From Sphingopyxis fribergensis (GTDB lineage Bacteria; Pseudomonadota; Alphaproteobacteria; Sphingomonadales; Sphingomonadaceae), in the NCBI RefSeq assembly GCF_000803645.1, contig NZ_CP009122.1:3386501-3450500 (forward strand): a DNA stretch of 64,000 nucleotides. Direction: 5' to 3'. The position numbers were made by a program, and so were the translations under genes. The notes beneath the pieces are model-generated. The model did no database searches. It worked only from the letters and a program-made list of their open reading frames with translations, and had not been told where the DNA came from. This document shows, piece by piece, positions 34,619 to 46,540 of the stretch (its first letter is position 1; the number at the start of each line of letters is the position of its first letter).

Positions 34619-35332
34619 TTATTGCCCCGGCCCGGCTTCTTCGCTCACCGACCGCAACCGATAACCGATGCCGAGTTCGTTGCTGATGATCTGCGGCTGC
34701 TGCGGATCGCTCTCCAGTTTCTGGCGCAGGGTGCGGACGAGGACGCGCAGATATTCGACATGATGGTCGACCTCACGCGGCCAGACTTCGGTCATGATCT
34801 GCTTGTGGGTGATGACCCGTCCCGGGTGCCGCGCAAGCTGCGCCAGCACCGCATATTCCTTTGGCGTCAGATGGACCTCTCGCCCCGCCTTGACGACGGT
34901 GCGTGCGATGAGGTCGATCGTCACATCGCCCGCGGTCACGGCGAGCATTCCGCCGTCGCGGGTCATGCGGTTGCGCAGCGCGACCCGCACGCGCGCCAGC
35001 AATTCGTCGGTGTCGAACGGCTTGGTCAGATAGTCGTCGGCGCCCAGATCGAGCGCGGCCACCTTCTGGTCGGTCGCGTCGCGCGCCGAGACGACGATCA
35101 ATGTCGTGTCGGACTGCTGTTTGACGAGCGGCACGAGTTCCAGCCCGTCGCGATCGGGCAGGCCGAGATCGAGCAGCACGATGTCGGGGCGCTCCTTGCG
35201 AAGCATGTCGAGCGCGTCGCGGGCGTTCTCGGCTTCGACGATCGCATAGTCGGCGCGCGCCAGCGCCGCGTGGATCAGGCGGCGGATATGGAGCTCATCG
35301 TCCACGACCAGAACCTTGTGACGCACTTTCAT
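34619..35332 (-). CDS. kdpE: Response regulator KdpE
   Basis: The 237-residue OmpR-type regulator has a receiver domain (KVLVVDDELHIRRLI; phospho-acceptor Asp in IVLLDLGLPDRDG; Lys in DDYLTKPFD) and a winged-helix DNA-binding domain (LTPKEYAVLAQLARHPGRVI, HHVEYLRVLVRTLRQKLE). The end IGYRLRSV is typical of KdpE. It is phosphorylated by KdpD and activates kdpFABC under potassium limitation. The start overlaps the kdpD stop (ATGA). Confidence 0.94.
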   Translation of the reverse strand: MKVRHKVLVVDDELHIRRLIHAALARADYAIVEAENARDALDMLRKERPDIVLLDLGLPDRDGLELVPLVKQQSDTTLIVVSARDATDQKVAALDLGADDYLTKPFDTDELLARVRVALRNRMTRDGGMLAVTAGDVTIDLIARTVVKAGREVHLTPKEYAVLAQLARHPGRVITHKQIMTEVWPREVDHHVEYLRVLVRTLRQKLESDPQQPQIISNELGIGYRLRSVSEEAGPGQ

Positions 35333-37998
35333 GGTACTTCCTTGTCGTCCAGATGCGTGATGATCAGCGTCTCGGGGATACGAATGGTAAAGCAGGCGCC
35401 GAGGGGATCGTCATTGTTGCCCGCCTCGACCGACAGGCCCATCGCCTCGGCAAATCCCTTGACGATGGCGAGGCCGAGGCCGGTGCCATGCTTCGCGCGG
35501 TCGCTGCCCTCGAGGCGGGTGAAGGTATCGAACACACGCTTCTCGTTCCCCGGCGCGATCCCCGGCCCCTGGTCGATGATCGACATGAAGATGGCATCGG
35601 CGGCGCGGCGGGCGCGAATGACGATCGGGGTGCCCGGATCAGCATAGCGCCCGGCATTGTCGAGAAGATTGATCAGGCAATGGTGGAGGAGCACCGGATC
35701 GACGCGCACGAGCGGGATATTGGGTGAAATGTCGACCTTGACCTCATGCCCCAGCAGCGATGCCCGCGTATCGTGCGCCGCGCTGGCGGCGGCATCGAAC
35801 AGGTCGGTGGCCTCGACCTTCATCGGCAGCGCGCCCGCTTCGACGCGCGCCATGTCGAGCAGGTTCGAGACGAAGCGATTGAGGCGGAGCGCCTCGGTCT
35901 CGATCGTCTCGGCCAGGTTTTCCGACGGATGACGCCGCATCTCCTGCGCGGCCGACAGGATCGTCGTGAGCGGGGTGCGAAGATCGTGGCTGACCGACGA
36001 CAGCAGGGCCGAGCGCAGCCGATCGCGTTCGTCGACCTGCCGCGTGCGCAGCGATGCTTCTTCCAGTTCCATGCGGTCGAGCGCGATCGACGCCTGATCG
36101 AGCAGGCTCATGAGCAGCGGCACTTGATCGGACCGGACGGGCTCGCGCGCGTCATCGCGCGTCAGTCCGAGCACGCCGAGCACGCCGCGCGTCGTGCGCA
36201 GCGGATGGAACAACCAGTCCGACGCGGTGAGCGTCGACGACCCGCGCCCCGCCGGCTGCTCATTGTCCATCGCCCACTGTGCCGCGGCGCGCTCGATCTG
36301 CTCGAGCCGGTCTTCGGGCGGCACCGCGGCGCGCAGCATCGGACCATCGGCGGACGGCAGCAGCAGCGCGGTGCGGACGTCGAGCAGTCGCCCTACCTCG
36401 GCACAAATGGCTTGCATCAAGCTTTCCTGATCGGGCGCCGCAATCAGCAGGCGCGAGAAGCTGGCAAGTGCTGCATTCTGGCGCGCGCTCGATTGCGCGA
36501 GATCGGCCTGTGCCCGCACGCGCGCGGCAAACTGGCTGGTAACCACCGCGACCCCGAGCAGGACGAGGATGCTGACGACATTTTCCGGATTGTTGACCGT
36601 CAGCGTGCCGGTCGGCGGCAGGAAGAAGAAATTATAGGCGAGGCTTGACGCAAGACCCGCAAACAGACCGGCGCGCAGCCCGAAAGTCGCCGCGGCGAAC
36701 ATCACGGGCACAAGGTAGAGCAGCGAGATATTGCCGAGGTCGATGACAGCAAGCAGCAAACGGCCAAGCGCCGTCATCAGGGCGACCATAGCAAGCGCCA
36801 GCAGATAATCCGACGGCTTGCCCCAGCGACCGGGAATGGCCACTGCGCTGCGGGAGACCGCCTTCGCGTCGGGCTCGCCGGGCAGCACATGGACCGCGAC
36901 ATCGTCGATCGTTCGCACGAGCTGGTCGACGACCGAACCGTGGCGCATCTCGAACCACCAAGGACGGCTCGACTTGCCGATGACGACCTGCGTCGCGCGC
37001 GCATCGGCGGCGAACGCCCGCAAGCCCTCGACGACACTCGCCGCCGGGACCGTCGCGGTCGAGGCGCCGAGCCGCGAGGCGAGCGCCAGCGTGTCGGCGA
37101 GCTGGCGACGATCATCGTCGGTCATCCCCTGACTGCGCCGCGTCTCGATATAGACCGCGCTCCACGGCGCCTTGAGGGCATCGGCGAGGCGCTTGCCTGC
37201 GCGGACAAGTTCGGCGGCGACCGGCAGTTCGCTGACCGCAACGACGATCCGTTCGCCGACCGCGAAGCTGCCCGCAAGCGCGTGACTGCGCACATGCTCC
37301 AGCATCTGCGCATCGACCGCCTGTGCGGCGCGGCGGAGCGCGAGTTCGCGCAGCGCGGTGAGGTTCGATTTGGAGAAGAAATGGGTGAGTGCGCGCGTCG
37401 CTTCCTGCGGGATATAAACCTTGCCGTCGCGCAGCCGCTCGATCAGCTCGTCGGGCGGGATATCGACGACCTCGATCTCGGCATTTTCGAGGATCGAGTC
37501 GGGCACCGTCTCGCGGACGCGAACGCGCGTGAAGGAGGCGACGACGTCGTTGAGGCTTTCGACATGCTGGATGTTGATCGTCGAATAGACGTCGATGCCG
37601 GCACCCAGCAGTTCCTCGACATCCTGATAGCGCTTGGGGTGGCGGCTGCCCGGCGCGTTGGTGTGGGCGAGTTCGTCGACGAGCACGAGTTGCGGCCGCC
37701 GTGCAAGAATCGCGTCGATATCCATTTCGCCAAGGCTGTGGCCCTGATGATCTACGTCGCGGCGGGGGATGATCTCATGGCCGTGGACGAGCGCTTCGGT
37801 CTCGCGCCGGCCGTGCGTTTCGACCACACCGATCACGACATCGACCCCGGCCTCACGGCGTTGCCGTCCGTCGGTGAGCATCTCCCACGTCTTACCGACG
37901 CCGGGCGCCGCACCGAGAAACACTTTTAAACGGCCGCGACCTTCCTGCGCCGCCTGACGCAGGAAGGCCTCGGGTGATGGTCGGTCGTTTCCTGTCAC
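35329..37998 (-). CDS. kdpD: Osmosensitive potassium channel sensor histidine kinase KdpD
   Basis: The 889-residue protein has the N-terminal KdpD domain ([20 protein letters not shown] with a Walker-like loop, [20 protein letters not shown]), a universal-stress-protein-like domain (about 245-370) and four DUF4118 membrane helices (about 395-500). A GAF domain, HisKA ([20 protein letters not shown] with the phospho-His) and HATPase ([42 protein letters not shown]) follow. It senses potassium and turgor status and phosphorylates KdpE. It starts with GTG 37998, overlapping the kdpC stop as GTGA. Confidence 0.95.
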   Translation of the reverse strand: MTGNDRPSPEAFLRQAAQEGRGRLKVFLGAAPGVGKTWEMLTDGRQRREAGVDVVIGVVETHGRRETEALVHGHEIIPRRDVDHQGHSLGEMDIDAILARRPQLVLVDELAHTNAPGSRHPKRYQDVEELLGAGIDVYSTINIQHVESLNDVVASFTRVRVRETVPDSILENAEIEVVDIPPDELIERLRDGKVYIPQEATRALTHFFSKSNLTALRELALRRAAQAVDAQMLEHVRSHALAGSFAVGERIVVAVSELPVAAELVRAGKRLADALKAPWSAVYIETRRSQGMTDDDRRQLADTLALASRLGASTATVPAASVVEGLRAFAADARATQVVIGKSSRPWWFEMRHGSVVDQLVRTIDDVAVHVLPGEPDAKAVSRSAVAIPGRWGKPSDYLLALAMVALMTALGRLLLAVIDLGNISLLYLVPVMFAAATFGLRAGLFAGLASSLAYNFFFLPPTGTLTVNNPENVVSILVLLGVAVVTSQFAARVRAQADLAQSSARQNAALASFSRLLIAAPDQESLMQAICAEVGRLLDVRTALLLPSADGPMLRAAVPPEDRLEQIERAAAQWAMDNEQPAGRGSSTLTASDWLFHPLRTTRGVLGVLGLTRDDAREPVRSDQVPLLMSLLDQASIALDRMELEEASLRTRQVDERDRLRSALLSSVSHDLRTPLTTILSAAQEMRRHPSENLAETIETEALRLNRFVSNLLDMARVEAGALPMKVEATDLFDAAASAAHDTRASLLGHEVKVDISPNIPLVRVDPVLLHHCLINLLDNAGRYADPGTPIVIRARRAADAIFMSIIDQGPGIAPGNEKRVFDTFTRLEGSDRAKHGTGLGLAIVKGFAEAMGLSVEAGNNDDPLGACFTIRIPETLIITHLDDKEVP

Positions 37999-38585
37999 GC
38001 GGCGGGTTTAGCCCCAAAAGCATCGAGCCGTCGATTGAGCTTGAACACATTGACGCGCGGCTCGCCCAGAATGCCGAGAAGCGGCTTGTCGATGCTCTGT
38101 TCGACGAGCCCCCGGACCACTTCGGGAGCAATACTCCGCGCACGTGCAACCCGCTCAACCTGATAGAAAGCAGCCTCGGGGGTAATGTCGGGGTCGAGAC
38201 CCGAACCCGAAGCCGTCACCAGATCGGACGGGACAGCTTTGCCGGGCTCGGCGGCCTTTAATTTTTCGACATCGCCCTTGACCCGGTCGACGAGCTCCTG
38301 CGAGGTCGGCCCGAGGTTCGAGCCCGACGAGGCAAGCCCGTCATAGCCCTTACCCGCCGCCGAGGGGCGCGTGTTGAAATAGCGCTCCGACGTGAAGGCC
38401 TGGCCGACGACGGTCGAACCGACGACCTTGCCATTCTCTTCAACGAGGCTGCCGTTCGCTTGGCTCGGGAACAGCGCCTGCCCGATGCCGGTGAGCGCCA
38501 GCGGGTAGGCGAGGCCGAGGAGCAGCGCAAAGAGCAACGTCATGACGAGCGCCGGACGCAGCGAGGTGATGAGATCCTTGTTCAT
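37995..38585 (-). CDS. kdpC: Potassium-transporting ATPase subunit C
   Basis: The 196-residue protein has one N-terminal membrane helix ([20 protein letters not shown]) and the periplasmic KdpC domain: [40 protein letters not shown] and a C-terminal [15 protein letters not shown]. It stabilises the KdpFABC complex and helps ATP binding. ATG 38585 was chosen since GAGG lies nine bases upstream and the membrane helix follows normally. The gap to kdpB is 10 bp. Confidence 0.94.
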   Translation of the reverse strand: MNKDLITSLRPALVMTLLFALLLGLAYPLALTGIGQALFPSQANGSLVEENGKVVGSTVVGQAFTSERYFNTRPSAAGKGYDGLASSGSNLGPTSQELVDRVKGDVEKLKAAEPGKAVPSDLVTASGSGLDPDITPEAAFYQVERVARARSIAPEVVRGLVEQSIDKPLLGILGEPRVNVFKLNRRLDAFGAKPAA

Positions 38586-38595
38586 TTCATTATCC

Positions 38596-40632
38596 TCAGA
38601 CGAGACCCAGGCCACCGACCGCGAGGTCGATCAGCTTGATGCCGACAAAAGGTGCCACAAGGCCGCCAAGGCCATAGACGGCGAGGTTGCGGGCGAGCAG
38701 CGGTCCGGCGCCCATCGGGCGATAGGCGACGCCCTTGAGCGCCAGCGGCACGAGCAGCGGGATGATCAGCGCGTTGAAGATGATCGCCGACAGGATCGCG
38801 CTCTCGGGGCTGGTCAGCCCCATGACATTGAGCACGCCCAATCCGGGATAGAGCACGATGAACATCGCGGGGATGATCGCGAAATATTTGGCGACGTCGT
38901 TGGCGACCGAAAAGGTCGTCAGCGCCCCGCGCGTCATCAAGAGCTGCTTGCCGAGCCCGACAACCTCGATCAACTTGGTCGGATCGCTGTCGAGATCGAC
39001 CATATTGCCGGCCTCGCGCGCCGCCTGCGTGCCGGTGTTCATCGCGACGCCGACGTCGGCCTGCGCAAGCGCCGGGGCGTCGTTGGTGCCGTCGCCGCAC
39101 ATCGCGACAAGGCGCCCGCCCGCCTGCTCCTTGCGGATCAGTTCCAGCTTGTCCTCGGGCGTCGCCTGCGCGAGGAAATCGTCGACCCCGGCTTCGGCGG
39201 CAATTGCCGCGGCGGTGAGCGGATTGTCGCCGGTGATCATCACCGTGCGAATGCCCATCGCGCGCAGTTCGCCGAACCGTTCGCGAATGCCCGCCTTAAC
39301 GATGTCCTTCAGGAAGATCGCGCCGAGCAGCTGGCCATCCTTCGCCACCGCGAGCGGCGTGCCGCCAGCGCGCGCGATCTCGTCGGTGATGCGGCGCAGT
39401 TCGGTCGCGGCGGCGGTCGCCCCCGCGCCCGGATTGGCTTTCAGGACCGAATCGACCGCGCCCTTCTGGATCACGCTCCCGGCGATGTTGACGCCCGAAA
39501 TGCGCGTTTGCGCCGTGAAGGGAATGATCTCGGCGCCGGTCGGCAAATCGGCCAATGTCTGCCCGAACTTCTCGCGCGCGAGCGCGACGATCGAGCGGCC
39601 CTCGGGCGTTTCGTCGGCAAGGCTGGCGAGCAGCGCGGCTTCCGAAAGCACCGCCATCGACTGGCCGCCGACCGGCCGGAACTCGGTCGCCTGGCGGTCG
39701 CCGACAGTGATCGTGCCAGTCTTGTCGAGCAGCAGGACGTCGATATCGCCCGCCGCCTCGACGGCGCGGCCCGATTTCGCAAGCACATTGAAGCGCACAA
39801 GGCGGTCCATGCCGGCGATGCCGATGGCGGAGAGTAGCGCCGCGATCGTCGTCGGGATGAGGGTGATCAGCAGCGCCGCTAGGATCGCGACGGGGATGCT
39901 GCCGCCCGCATAGTTTGCAAAGCTGGGGATCGTGCCGACCGCGATCAGGAAGATGATGGTCAGGCCGACGAGCAGCAGTGTCAGCGCGATTTCGTTCGGC
40001 GTCTTCTGCCGCTCGGCGCCTTCGACGAGCGCGATCATCCGATCGAGAAAGCCCTGCCCCGGATTGACCGTCACCTGCACGCGGATTTCGTCGGAGATGA
40101 CGCGCGTGCCCGCGGTCACTGCCGAACGATCGCCACCCGCTTCGCGGATCACCGGCGCGCTTTCGCCGGTAATCGCCGCTTCGTTGACCGACGCGACACC
40201 CGCGACGACTTCGCCGTCCGACGGGATCAGGTCGCCCGTCTGGACGAGCACAACGTCGCCGACCCGAAGCGCGCTGGCGGGAACATTTTCGTACGCGTCC
40301 CCGTCGCCCTTCAGCTTCTTGGCCGTGAGTTCGGCCTTGGTGGCGCGCAGCGAGGCCGCCTGCGCCTTGCCGCGCCCTTCGGCGAGCGCTTCGGCGAACG
40401 TGCCGAAGAGCACCGTCAACCAGAGCCAGATCACGAGTTGCAGCTTGAAGCCGGTCGCGAGGCCGTCGTGGCCGACGACAAGCAATAGCGTCAGCAAGGT
40501 CGCCACGACCGCGGTGGTGAACATCACCGGGTTGCGAATCAATTCCTTGGGTTTGAGTTTGCGGAAGGCGTCGCCGATCGCCGGAACGATCAGGTCCGCC
40601 GTGAACAGAGACTTGGTTTCAGACCGAGCCAT
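38596..40632 (-). CDS. kdpB: Potassium-transporting ATPase ATP-binding subunit B
   Basis: This is a 678-residue P-type ATPase. It carries the TGES-type actuator motif ([14 protein letters not shown]), the phosphorylated Asp in [20 protein letters not shown], the nucleotide-binding part, and the hinge [20 protein letters not shown]. It hydrolyses ATP to drive potassium uptake through KdpA. ATG 40632 was preferred over 40638 because AAGGA lies nine bases upstream of it. It is followed closely by kdpC. Confidence 0.95.
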   Translation of the reverse strand: MARSETKSLFTADLIVPAIGDAFRKLKPKELIRNPVMFTTAVVATLLTLLLVVGHDGLATGFKLQLVIWLWLTVLFGTFAEALAEGRGKAQAASLRATKAELTAKKLKGDGDAYENVPASALRVGDVVLVQTGDLIPSDGEVVAGVASVNEAAITGESAPVIREAGGDRSAVTAGTRVISDEIRVQVTVNPGQGFLDRMIALVEGAERQKTPNEIALTLLLVGLTIIFLIAVGTIPSFANYAGGSIPVAILAALLITLIPTTIAALLSAIGIAGMDRLVRFNVLAKSGRAVEAAGDIDVLLLDKTGTITVGDRQATEFRPVGGQSMAVLSEAALLASLADETPEGRSIVALAREKFGQTLADLPTGAEIIPFTAQTRISGVNIAGSVIQKGAVDSVLKANPGAGATAAATELRRITDEIARAGGTPLAVAKDGQLLGAIFLKDIVKAGIRERFGELRAMGIRTVMITGDNPLTAAAIAAEAGVDDFLAQATPEDKLELIRKEQAGGRLVAMCGDGTNDAPALAQADVGVAMNTGTQAAREAGNMVDLDSDPTKLIEVVGLGKQLLMTRGALTTFSVANDVAKYFAIIPAMFIVLYPGLGVLNVMGLTSPESAILSAIIFNALIIPLLVPLALKGVAYRPMGAGPLLARNLAVYGLGGLVAPFVGIKLIDLAVGGLGLV

Positions 40633-40644
40633 GTGCATGGATCC

Positions 40645-42348
<1,704 letters not shown>

Positions 42349-42361
42349 GGGTTCGCCTCCC

Positions 42362-42457
42362 TTAAAAGCGTTCGGGCCGTGCAAGCACGGCGACGAGATA
42401 GATGAGAAGGCCGAGCGCGGTGGCGCCCGCGAGCCAAAGGTCGAGAGTCATGGCCAT
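42362..42457 (-). CDS. kdpF: Potassium-transporting ATPase subunit F
   Basis: The 31-residue single-helix peptide [20 protein letters not shown] continues as [11 protein letters not shown]. The LxxLxxxLLxYLVxxLxRPExF pattern is the standard KdpF form, ending just before kdpA. It stabilises the KdpFABC complex in the membrane. AAGGGA precedes the start at 42457; a second ATG at 42451 is also possible. Confidence 0.9.
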   Translation of the reverse strand: MAMTLDLWLAGATALGLLIYLVAVLARPERF

Positions 42458-42464
42458 CAGTCCC

Positions 42465-42548
42465 TTACGCGTCGTCGCACAGGCGCGCGTAGCCGAGGCT
42501 CGCGGCGAGCAGGGCGAGGATGATGCCGACCCAGATGAGATCCTGCAT
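42465..42548 (-). CDS. 27-residue membrane microprotein upstream of kdpF
   Basis: ATG 42548 opens MQDLIWVGIILALLAASLGY followed by ARLCDDA and TAA. GGAG lies eight bases before the start, and the stop is eight bases before kdpF, so it should be the first gene of the kdp transcript. From memory, many kdp operons have a similar tiny ORF of the form MxDLxxxGxxxxxFALxxxYxxxCDRL before kdpF, usually unannotated. One helix spans about residues 5-21. A structural or assembly role in the Kdp complex is possible but not shown. Confidence 0.6.
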   Translation of the reverse strand: MQDLIWVGIILALLAASLGYARLCDDA

Positions 42549-42838
42549 GGGTTTGCTCCAGCATGGCGCTGGCCACGGGGCGTGGCACGAGTCGTCTGCG
42601 GACTTCCAAATAGGTGAGGCGTGCGTTTGAATGCGAGAGAGCGAAAGTGTGGCTCGCATAGTATTTGCATATGATTTTGCAGATTGTCCGGGCGCTGGTT
42701 TGAACCCTTGGAAACAAATGAAAATACAATGGGCGACGCCCTTGCTCGATCTCGAATCCCTATGCGCGGCTGAATAGATTGCCCGCATCGAGCCCCGATC
42801 TTCGGGCATCGATTTGAGTAGCCAAGGAGCATCTCACC
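42549..42838. other. Divergent promoter region between the kdp operon and a small unknown gene
   Basis: A 290-bp region with an AT-rich core around 42655-42735, containing ATTTGCATATGATTTTGCAG, where the KdpE-controlled promoter would be expected. I could not place a KdpE site with confidence. An imperfect GCCCG...CGGGC hairpin lies near 42781-42807, just before the plus-strand gene. No coding sequence is supported within it. Confidence 0.5.
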
Positions 42839-43102
42839 ATGATTTCTGCGACTTCCGCGGAGCCCGACCCAGAAGGGTCGATCTTATTCGTCGGCCGCGA
42901 TGCGGCCGGCCACTGGCTCGTTCAGGGCTGTGAAGGCCAGCTTGAAGGCCGGTTCATCGCGCGACGCCGACTTGGCTTCGCCCGCGCCGAGTTCCGCGGC
43001 TTTCCCCGCGCGCGGATCGTCGCCGCGCTGCGTCCGCTGATCCCCGCCGTCTCGTTCGAGCCGTTTCGGCCCGACGAATGTGCGATCGACCGTGCGGATT
43101 GA
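42839..43102 (+). CDS. Small conserved-looking hypothetical protein
   Basis: The 87-residue protein includes ILFVGRDAAGHWLVQGCEGQ, RFIARRRLGFARAEFRGFPR and IPAVSFEPFRPDECAIDRA. AAGGAG sits nine bases before ATG 42839, so translation is likely. The first half resembles a short beta-hairpin module in which a tryptophan follows GRDAxGHW, as in several small DUF proteins, but I do not recognise a named family. It is divergent from the kdp operon. Confidence 0.6.
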   Translation: MISATSAEPDPEGSILFVGRDAAGHWLVQGCEGQLEGRFIARRRLGFARAEFRGFPRARIVAALRPLIPAVSFEPFRPDECAIDRAD

Positions 43103-43153
43103 GGAGGCTCGCCATGCAATATTCTTATAGAGCCTCCGCCGCCATCTTTTGGA

Positions 43154-43276
43154 TGGCGCCAGTCGAGCGACCGCCTCTATCAGCTGGTGCGGCAGTCGGC
43201 GGGCGCGAAAGCGCGGACGTTCGAAATCGAGTTCCTCGACCCCGGCGTCCGCGCCTACGCCTTCACCTTTGGCTAA
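43154..43276 (+). pseudogene. C-terminal remnant of a DipZ-like thiol-disulfide/cytochrome c biogenesis protein
   Basis: The plus strand encodes WRQSSDRLYQLVRQSAGAKA followed by RTFEIEFLDPGVRAYAFTFG and TAA at 43274. A LYQLxRQ...RTFEIxFLDPGVxAYAFTFG end is characteristic of the C-terminus of DipZ-type proteins (CcdA plus thioredoxin). Only about the last 40 residues are present, with no upstream thioredoxin CxxC motif or membrane part, so this is a scar. Its stop overlaps the stop region of hutC on the other strand. Confidence 0.5.
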
Positions 43277-43953
43277 GGGCCGGCGTTGAAATCGGCGATC
43301 AAGTCGAAGCGATCACCGCGAAACAGTTGCCGCACATGCGTCACGACGCGCCCCGCGCGCCACGTCATGCGGTCGAGTTCGAGGCAGGCGGCGCTCGCAC
43401 CGATAGCCAATAATGCTGCTTCCTTGTGCGTCGGCGTCACCGCGCGAATGACATGGCGCGCCTGCGTCCACGGAATATGCCCGAGCAGCCAGGTTCCAGG
43501 CGCTTCCTTTGCAAAGTCCGCGTCCGCCGCCTCGGGAACTTCGCCCAGCGCAATGAACCGCCGTTCGAGCGCAAAGGCTTCGCCCGCCGCCATGTGCACA
43601 CCCTCGATCCGCAACGCCGTTCCGGCGAGCAGATCGTCATCCGTCTTCACGGTTTCGACCGACGCCAGATCCCATCGATAAACCTCGCCGCGCGCTGCAA
43701 TCAGTTCCGCAAGGTCGGGCACGGTCATCACCGCCGAATGGACCGGCGGATGCGCAACGAAGGTTCCCGCCTTGCGGCGGCGTTCGACCAGCCCCATTGC
43801 CGCGAGTTCGCCGAGCGCCTTGCTCACCGTCGCGCGCGCGCATCTATAGCGCGCGGCGAGCTCCTGTTCGGTAGGCACGCGGTCGCCGGGGCGCCACTCG
43901 CCCGACTGGATCGCGGCGGCAATCTCGTCGCGGATGCGGCGGGCAGGGTTCAC
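43273..43953 (-). CDS. hutC: Histidine utilisation repressor, GntR/HutC family
   Basis: The 226-residue regulator starts at GTG 43953, overlapping the hutF stop (GTGA). It has an N-terminal GntR winged helix (RRIRDEIAAAIQSGEWRPGD, then VPTEQELAARYRCARATVSK) and a C-terminal UTRA effector domain with RRFIALGEVP, HVIRAVTPTHKEAALLAIG and a final FRGDRFDLIADF. HutC represses hut genes until urocanate binds. Its probable operator is the palindrome at 45313-45330 between the two hut arms. It is cotranscribed with hutF, so it would regulate itself. Confidence 0.92.
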   Translation of the reverse strand: MNPARRIRDEIAAAIQSGEWRPGDRVPTEQELAARYRCARATVSKALGELAAMGLVERRRKAGTFVAHPPVHSAVMTVPDLAELIAARGEVYRWDLASVETVKTDDDLLAGTALRIEGVHMAAGEAFALERRFIALGEVPEAADADFAKEAPGTWLLGHIPWTQARHVIRAVTPTHKEAALLAIGASAACLELDRMTWRAGRVVTHVRQLFRGDRFDLIADFNAGP

Positions 43954-45296
43954 GCGAGGAGCCGCGCAACGCACGCTCGAAAGGCGGCGGCGATGGCATC
44001 GGCATCGACATGGCATCCCTTTTCGACGCGCTTGATGCCGGCCCGCCACACGCTGTCGATCGCGCCCGCGCGGGCGGCGAATATCCAGCGATCGAGCAGC
44101 GTCGCATCGTCGGTTCCGGCAAAAGCCGGGTGATCGAGGTCAAGCGCAACGATGTCGGCGGCATGGCCGACCGCCAGCCCCGCGGGCACGCCAAGCGCCT
44201 GCGCACCGCCCTGCACCGCGCGCGCAAACAGGTTCGCGCCTACAAAGGGAGCCTCCTCACTCGCCAGTAATGCCCGAGCGCGCTGCGCCAAGCGCTGCGA
44301 ATATTCGAGCGCGCGGAGTTCCTGCGCCGCATCGACGAGGATATTGCTGTCGGTGCCGACCCCGAACCGGCCGCCCGCGGCAAGATAGTCGACCGCCGGA
44401 AAAATCCCGTCGCCCAGATTGCCCTCGGTGATTGGGCACAGCCCGGCGACTGCGCCGCTCGCGGCGAGGCGCTGGACTTCATCTGCGTCGAGGTGGGTCG
44501 AATGGATCAGGCACCAGCGTCCGTCGACCCCGGCATTGCGCAGCAGCCATTCGACCGGCCGCGCCCCGCTCCACGCGACGCAATCGGCGACCTCCTTCAC
44601 CTGCTCGGCGGCATGGATATGCACCGGACCCGTTGGCGACAGTTCGAGCAATGCCGCAAGTTCACCGGGCGTCACGGCGCGCAGCGAGTGCGGCGCGATC
44701 CCGATATTGGCGTCGCCGGCGAGCTTCGACCGCGACGCATCGAGCAGCGCCGCAAAGCTATCGACATCGTTGAGGAAACGCCGCTGGCCGTGGCTCGGCG
44801 GCGCGGCGTCGAAATTGCCATGCGCATAGAAGACCGGGAGCAACGTCAGCCCGATCCCCGTTTCGCCGCTCGCCCGCACGATCGCGCCCGCCATCTCGGC
44901 CGGGTCCGCATAGGTGGCGCCCGCCGGGTCGTGATGCAGATAATGAAACTCACCCGCGCGCGTGAACCCCGTTTCGAGCATCTCGGCATAGGCCTGCGCG
45001 GTGATCGCCGCGACATCGTCGGGCGTGAGCCGGTCGAGGAAGCGGTACATGATCTCGCGCCAGCTCCAGAAATTGTCGTCGGGGCGGCTGCGGCGTTCGG
45101 ACAGCCCCGCCATGCCGCGCTGGAACCCATGGCTGTGGACGTTGCAAAGCCCCGGAAGCGCAACGCGATGCCGCTCGTCGTCCGGCGCGACCGCAACGCC
45201 GGTCTCGATCGATGCGATCCGGCCGTCGGCGATGGTCAACCGCACATCCTTCGCCCAGTCCTTGTCGATCCATGCGCGTTCGAACCAGAGAGCCAT
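43950..45296 (-). CDS. hutF: Formimidoylglutamate deiminase
   Basis: This 448-residue amidohydrolase has metal-site landmarks [20 protein letters not shown] (HxH), a central [15 protein letters not shown] and a late [16 protein letters not shown]. It belongs to the ATZ/TRZ-like branch and converts N-formimino-glutamate to N-formyl-glutamate plus ammonia. Together with hutG this marks the five-step histidine pathway rather than the one-step HutG (formimidoylglutamase) variant. It starts at ATG 45296, divergent from hutI across the operator. Confidence 0.93.
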   Translation of the reverse strand: MALWFERAWIDKDWAKDVRLTIADGRIASIETGVAVAPDDERHRVALPGLCNVHSHGFQRGMAGLSERRSRPDDNFWSWREIMYRFLDRLTPDDVAAITAQAYAEMLETGFTRAGEFHYLHHDPAGATYADPAEMAGAIVRASGETGIGLTLLPVFYAHGNFDAAPPSHGQRRFLNDVDSFAALLDASRSKLAGDANIGIAPHSLRAVTPGELAALLELSPTGPVHIHAAEQVKEVADCVAWSGARPVEWLLRNAGVDGRWCLIHSTHLDADEVQRLAASGAVAGLCPITEGNLGDGIFPAVDYLAAGGRFGVGTDSNILVDAAQELRALEYSQRLAQRARALLASEEAPFVGANLFARAVQGGAQALGVPAGLAVGHAADIVALDLDHPAFAGTDDATLLDRWIFAARAGAIDSVWRAGIKRVEKGCHVDADAIAAAFRACVARLLA

Positions 45297-45312
45297 CGTC
45301 GTTCGTCCTCAT

Positions 45313-45330
45313 ATTATGTCTAGACATAAT
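45313..45330. promoter_or_regulatory. HutC operator: perfect 18-bp palindrome ATTATGTCTAGACATAAT
   Basis: An exact 9+9 palindrome in the 59-bp gap between hutF and hutI. Its core TGTCTAGACA fits the GntR-family consensus GT(A/C)TA(G/T)AC. It lies between divergent hut genes and beside hutC, so it is the natural HutC site and would control both arms. Its right half overlaps a possible upstream hutI ATG (45329), which argues for the later start. Confidence 0.8.
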
Positions 45331-45355
45331 GGCGTATCGGCGCGAGACTGTCCAG

Positions 45356-46540
45356 ATGGAGCAGCTCTGGACGAACGCCCGAATCGCGACGATGGCCGAC
45401 GATGGTCTCGGCCTGATCGACGATGGCGTGGTGGCCGCGAAGGACGGTCGGATCGTCTATGCCGGACCCGCCGGCGGCGCCCCGGCGATGGCGGGAACCG
45501 TCCAAGATTGCGGCGGCCGCCTCATCACGCCGGGCCTGATCGACTGCCACACGCATCTGGTTCATGGCGCCAACCGCGCGAACGAATGGGCGATGCGGCT
45601 TGCGGGCGCGAGCTATGAAGAGATCGCCCGCGCGGGTGGCGGGATCGTCTCGACGATGCGCGCGACGCGCGGCGCGAGCGAGGCCGACCTGGTCGCGAGC
45701 GCCCTCCCCCGCCTCGACGCGTTGATCGCCGAGGGCGTCACGACGATCGAGATCAAGTCGGGTTATGGGCTGTCGACCGACGACGAATTGAAGATGTTGC
45801 GCGCGGCGCGCGCGCTTGCCGGACACCGCAAGATTCGCGTCGAACCAACCTTCCTCGGTGCACACGCTTTGCCCCCCGAATATAAGGACGACAGCGACGC
45901 CTATATCGACCTCGTCGTGGGCGAGATGATCCCCGCCGCGGCGCCGCTCGCGACCGCGGTCGATGCCTTTTGCGAAGGGATCGGCTTCTCGCCCGCGCAA
46001 TGCGAGCGCGTCTTTGCCGCCGCGAAGGCCCACGGGCTCAAAATCAAGCTCCACGCCGAACAATTGTCGGCGCTGAGCGGCAGCGCGCTCGCGGCGCGGC
46101 ACGGCGCCCTTTCGGCCGATCATCTCGAACATGCGACCGAAGACGACGTGCGCGCGATGGCCGAAGCAGGCACCGTCGCAGTGCTGCTCCCCGGCGCTTA
46201 TTATTTCATGCGCGAGACCAAGCTGCCGCCGATCGACGCGATGCGCCGCCACGGCACCCGCATCGCACTCGCGACCGACAACAACCCCGGCACCTCGCCG
46301 ACGACCTCGCTGCTGCTCATGCTCAACATGGCCGCGACTTTGTTCAGGCTGACCGTGGTCGAGGCGCTGCGCGGCGTCACGGTCAACGCCGCTGCCGCGC
46401 TCGGCCTTGGCGCCGAGATCGGCACACTCGAAAACGGCAAGGCGTGCGACCTAGCGATCTGGGACGTCGGCGACCCCGCTGAGCTTGTTTATCGCATCGG
46501 CTTCAACCCGCTTCACCAACGCATCAAGGACGGCCAATGA
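45356..46540 (+). CDS. hutI: Imidazolonepropionase
   Basis: The 394-residue amidohydrolase has [20 protein letters not shown] (metal-binding HxH), [60 protein letters not shown] and [20 protein letters not shown]. These are textbook HutI segments. It opens the imidazolone ring to give N-formimino-glutamate. ATG 45356 was chosen because an upstream ATG at 45329 falls within the HutC operator. The stop overlaps the hutH start (ATGA). Confidence 0.95.
   Translation: MEQLWTNARIATMADDGLGLIDDGVVAAKDGRIVYAGPAGGAPAMAGTVQDCGGRLITPGLIDCHTHLVHGANRANEWAMRLAGASYEEIARAGGGIVSTMRATRGASEADLVASALPRLDALIAEGVTTIEIKSGYGLSTDDELKMLRAARALAGHRKIRVEPTFLGAHALPPEYKDDSDAYIDLVVGEMIPAAAPLATAVDAFCEGIGFSPAQCERVFAAAKAHGLKIKLHAEQLSALSGSALAARHGALSADHLEHATEDDVRAMAEAGTVAVLLPGAYYFMRETKLPPIDAMRRHGTRIALATDNNPGTSPTTSLLLMLNMAATLFRLTVVEALRGVTVNAAAALGLGAEIGTLENGKACDLAIWDVGDPAELVYRIGFNPLHQRIKDGQ

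Noticed and set aside
42465..42809. A 114-codon reading of the region upstream of kdpF
   Set aside because: Only the last 27 codons look coding and have a ribosome binding site. The upstream part covers the kdp promoter region.
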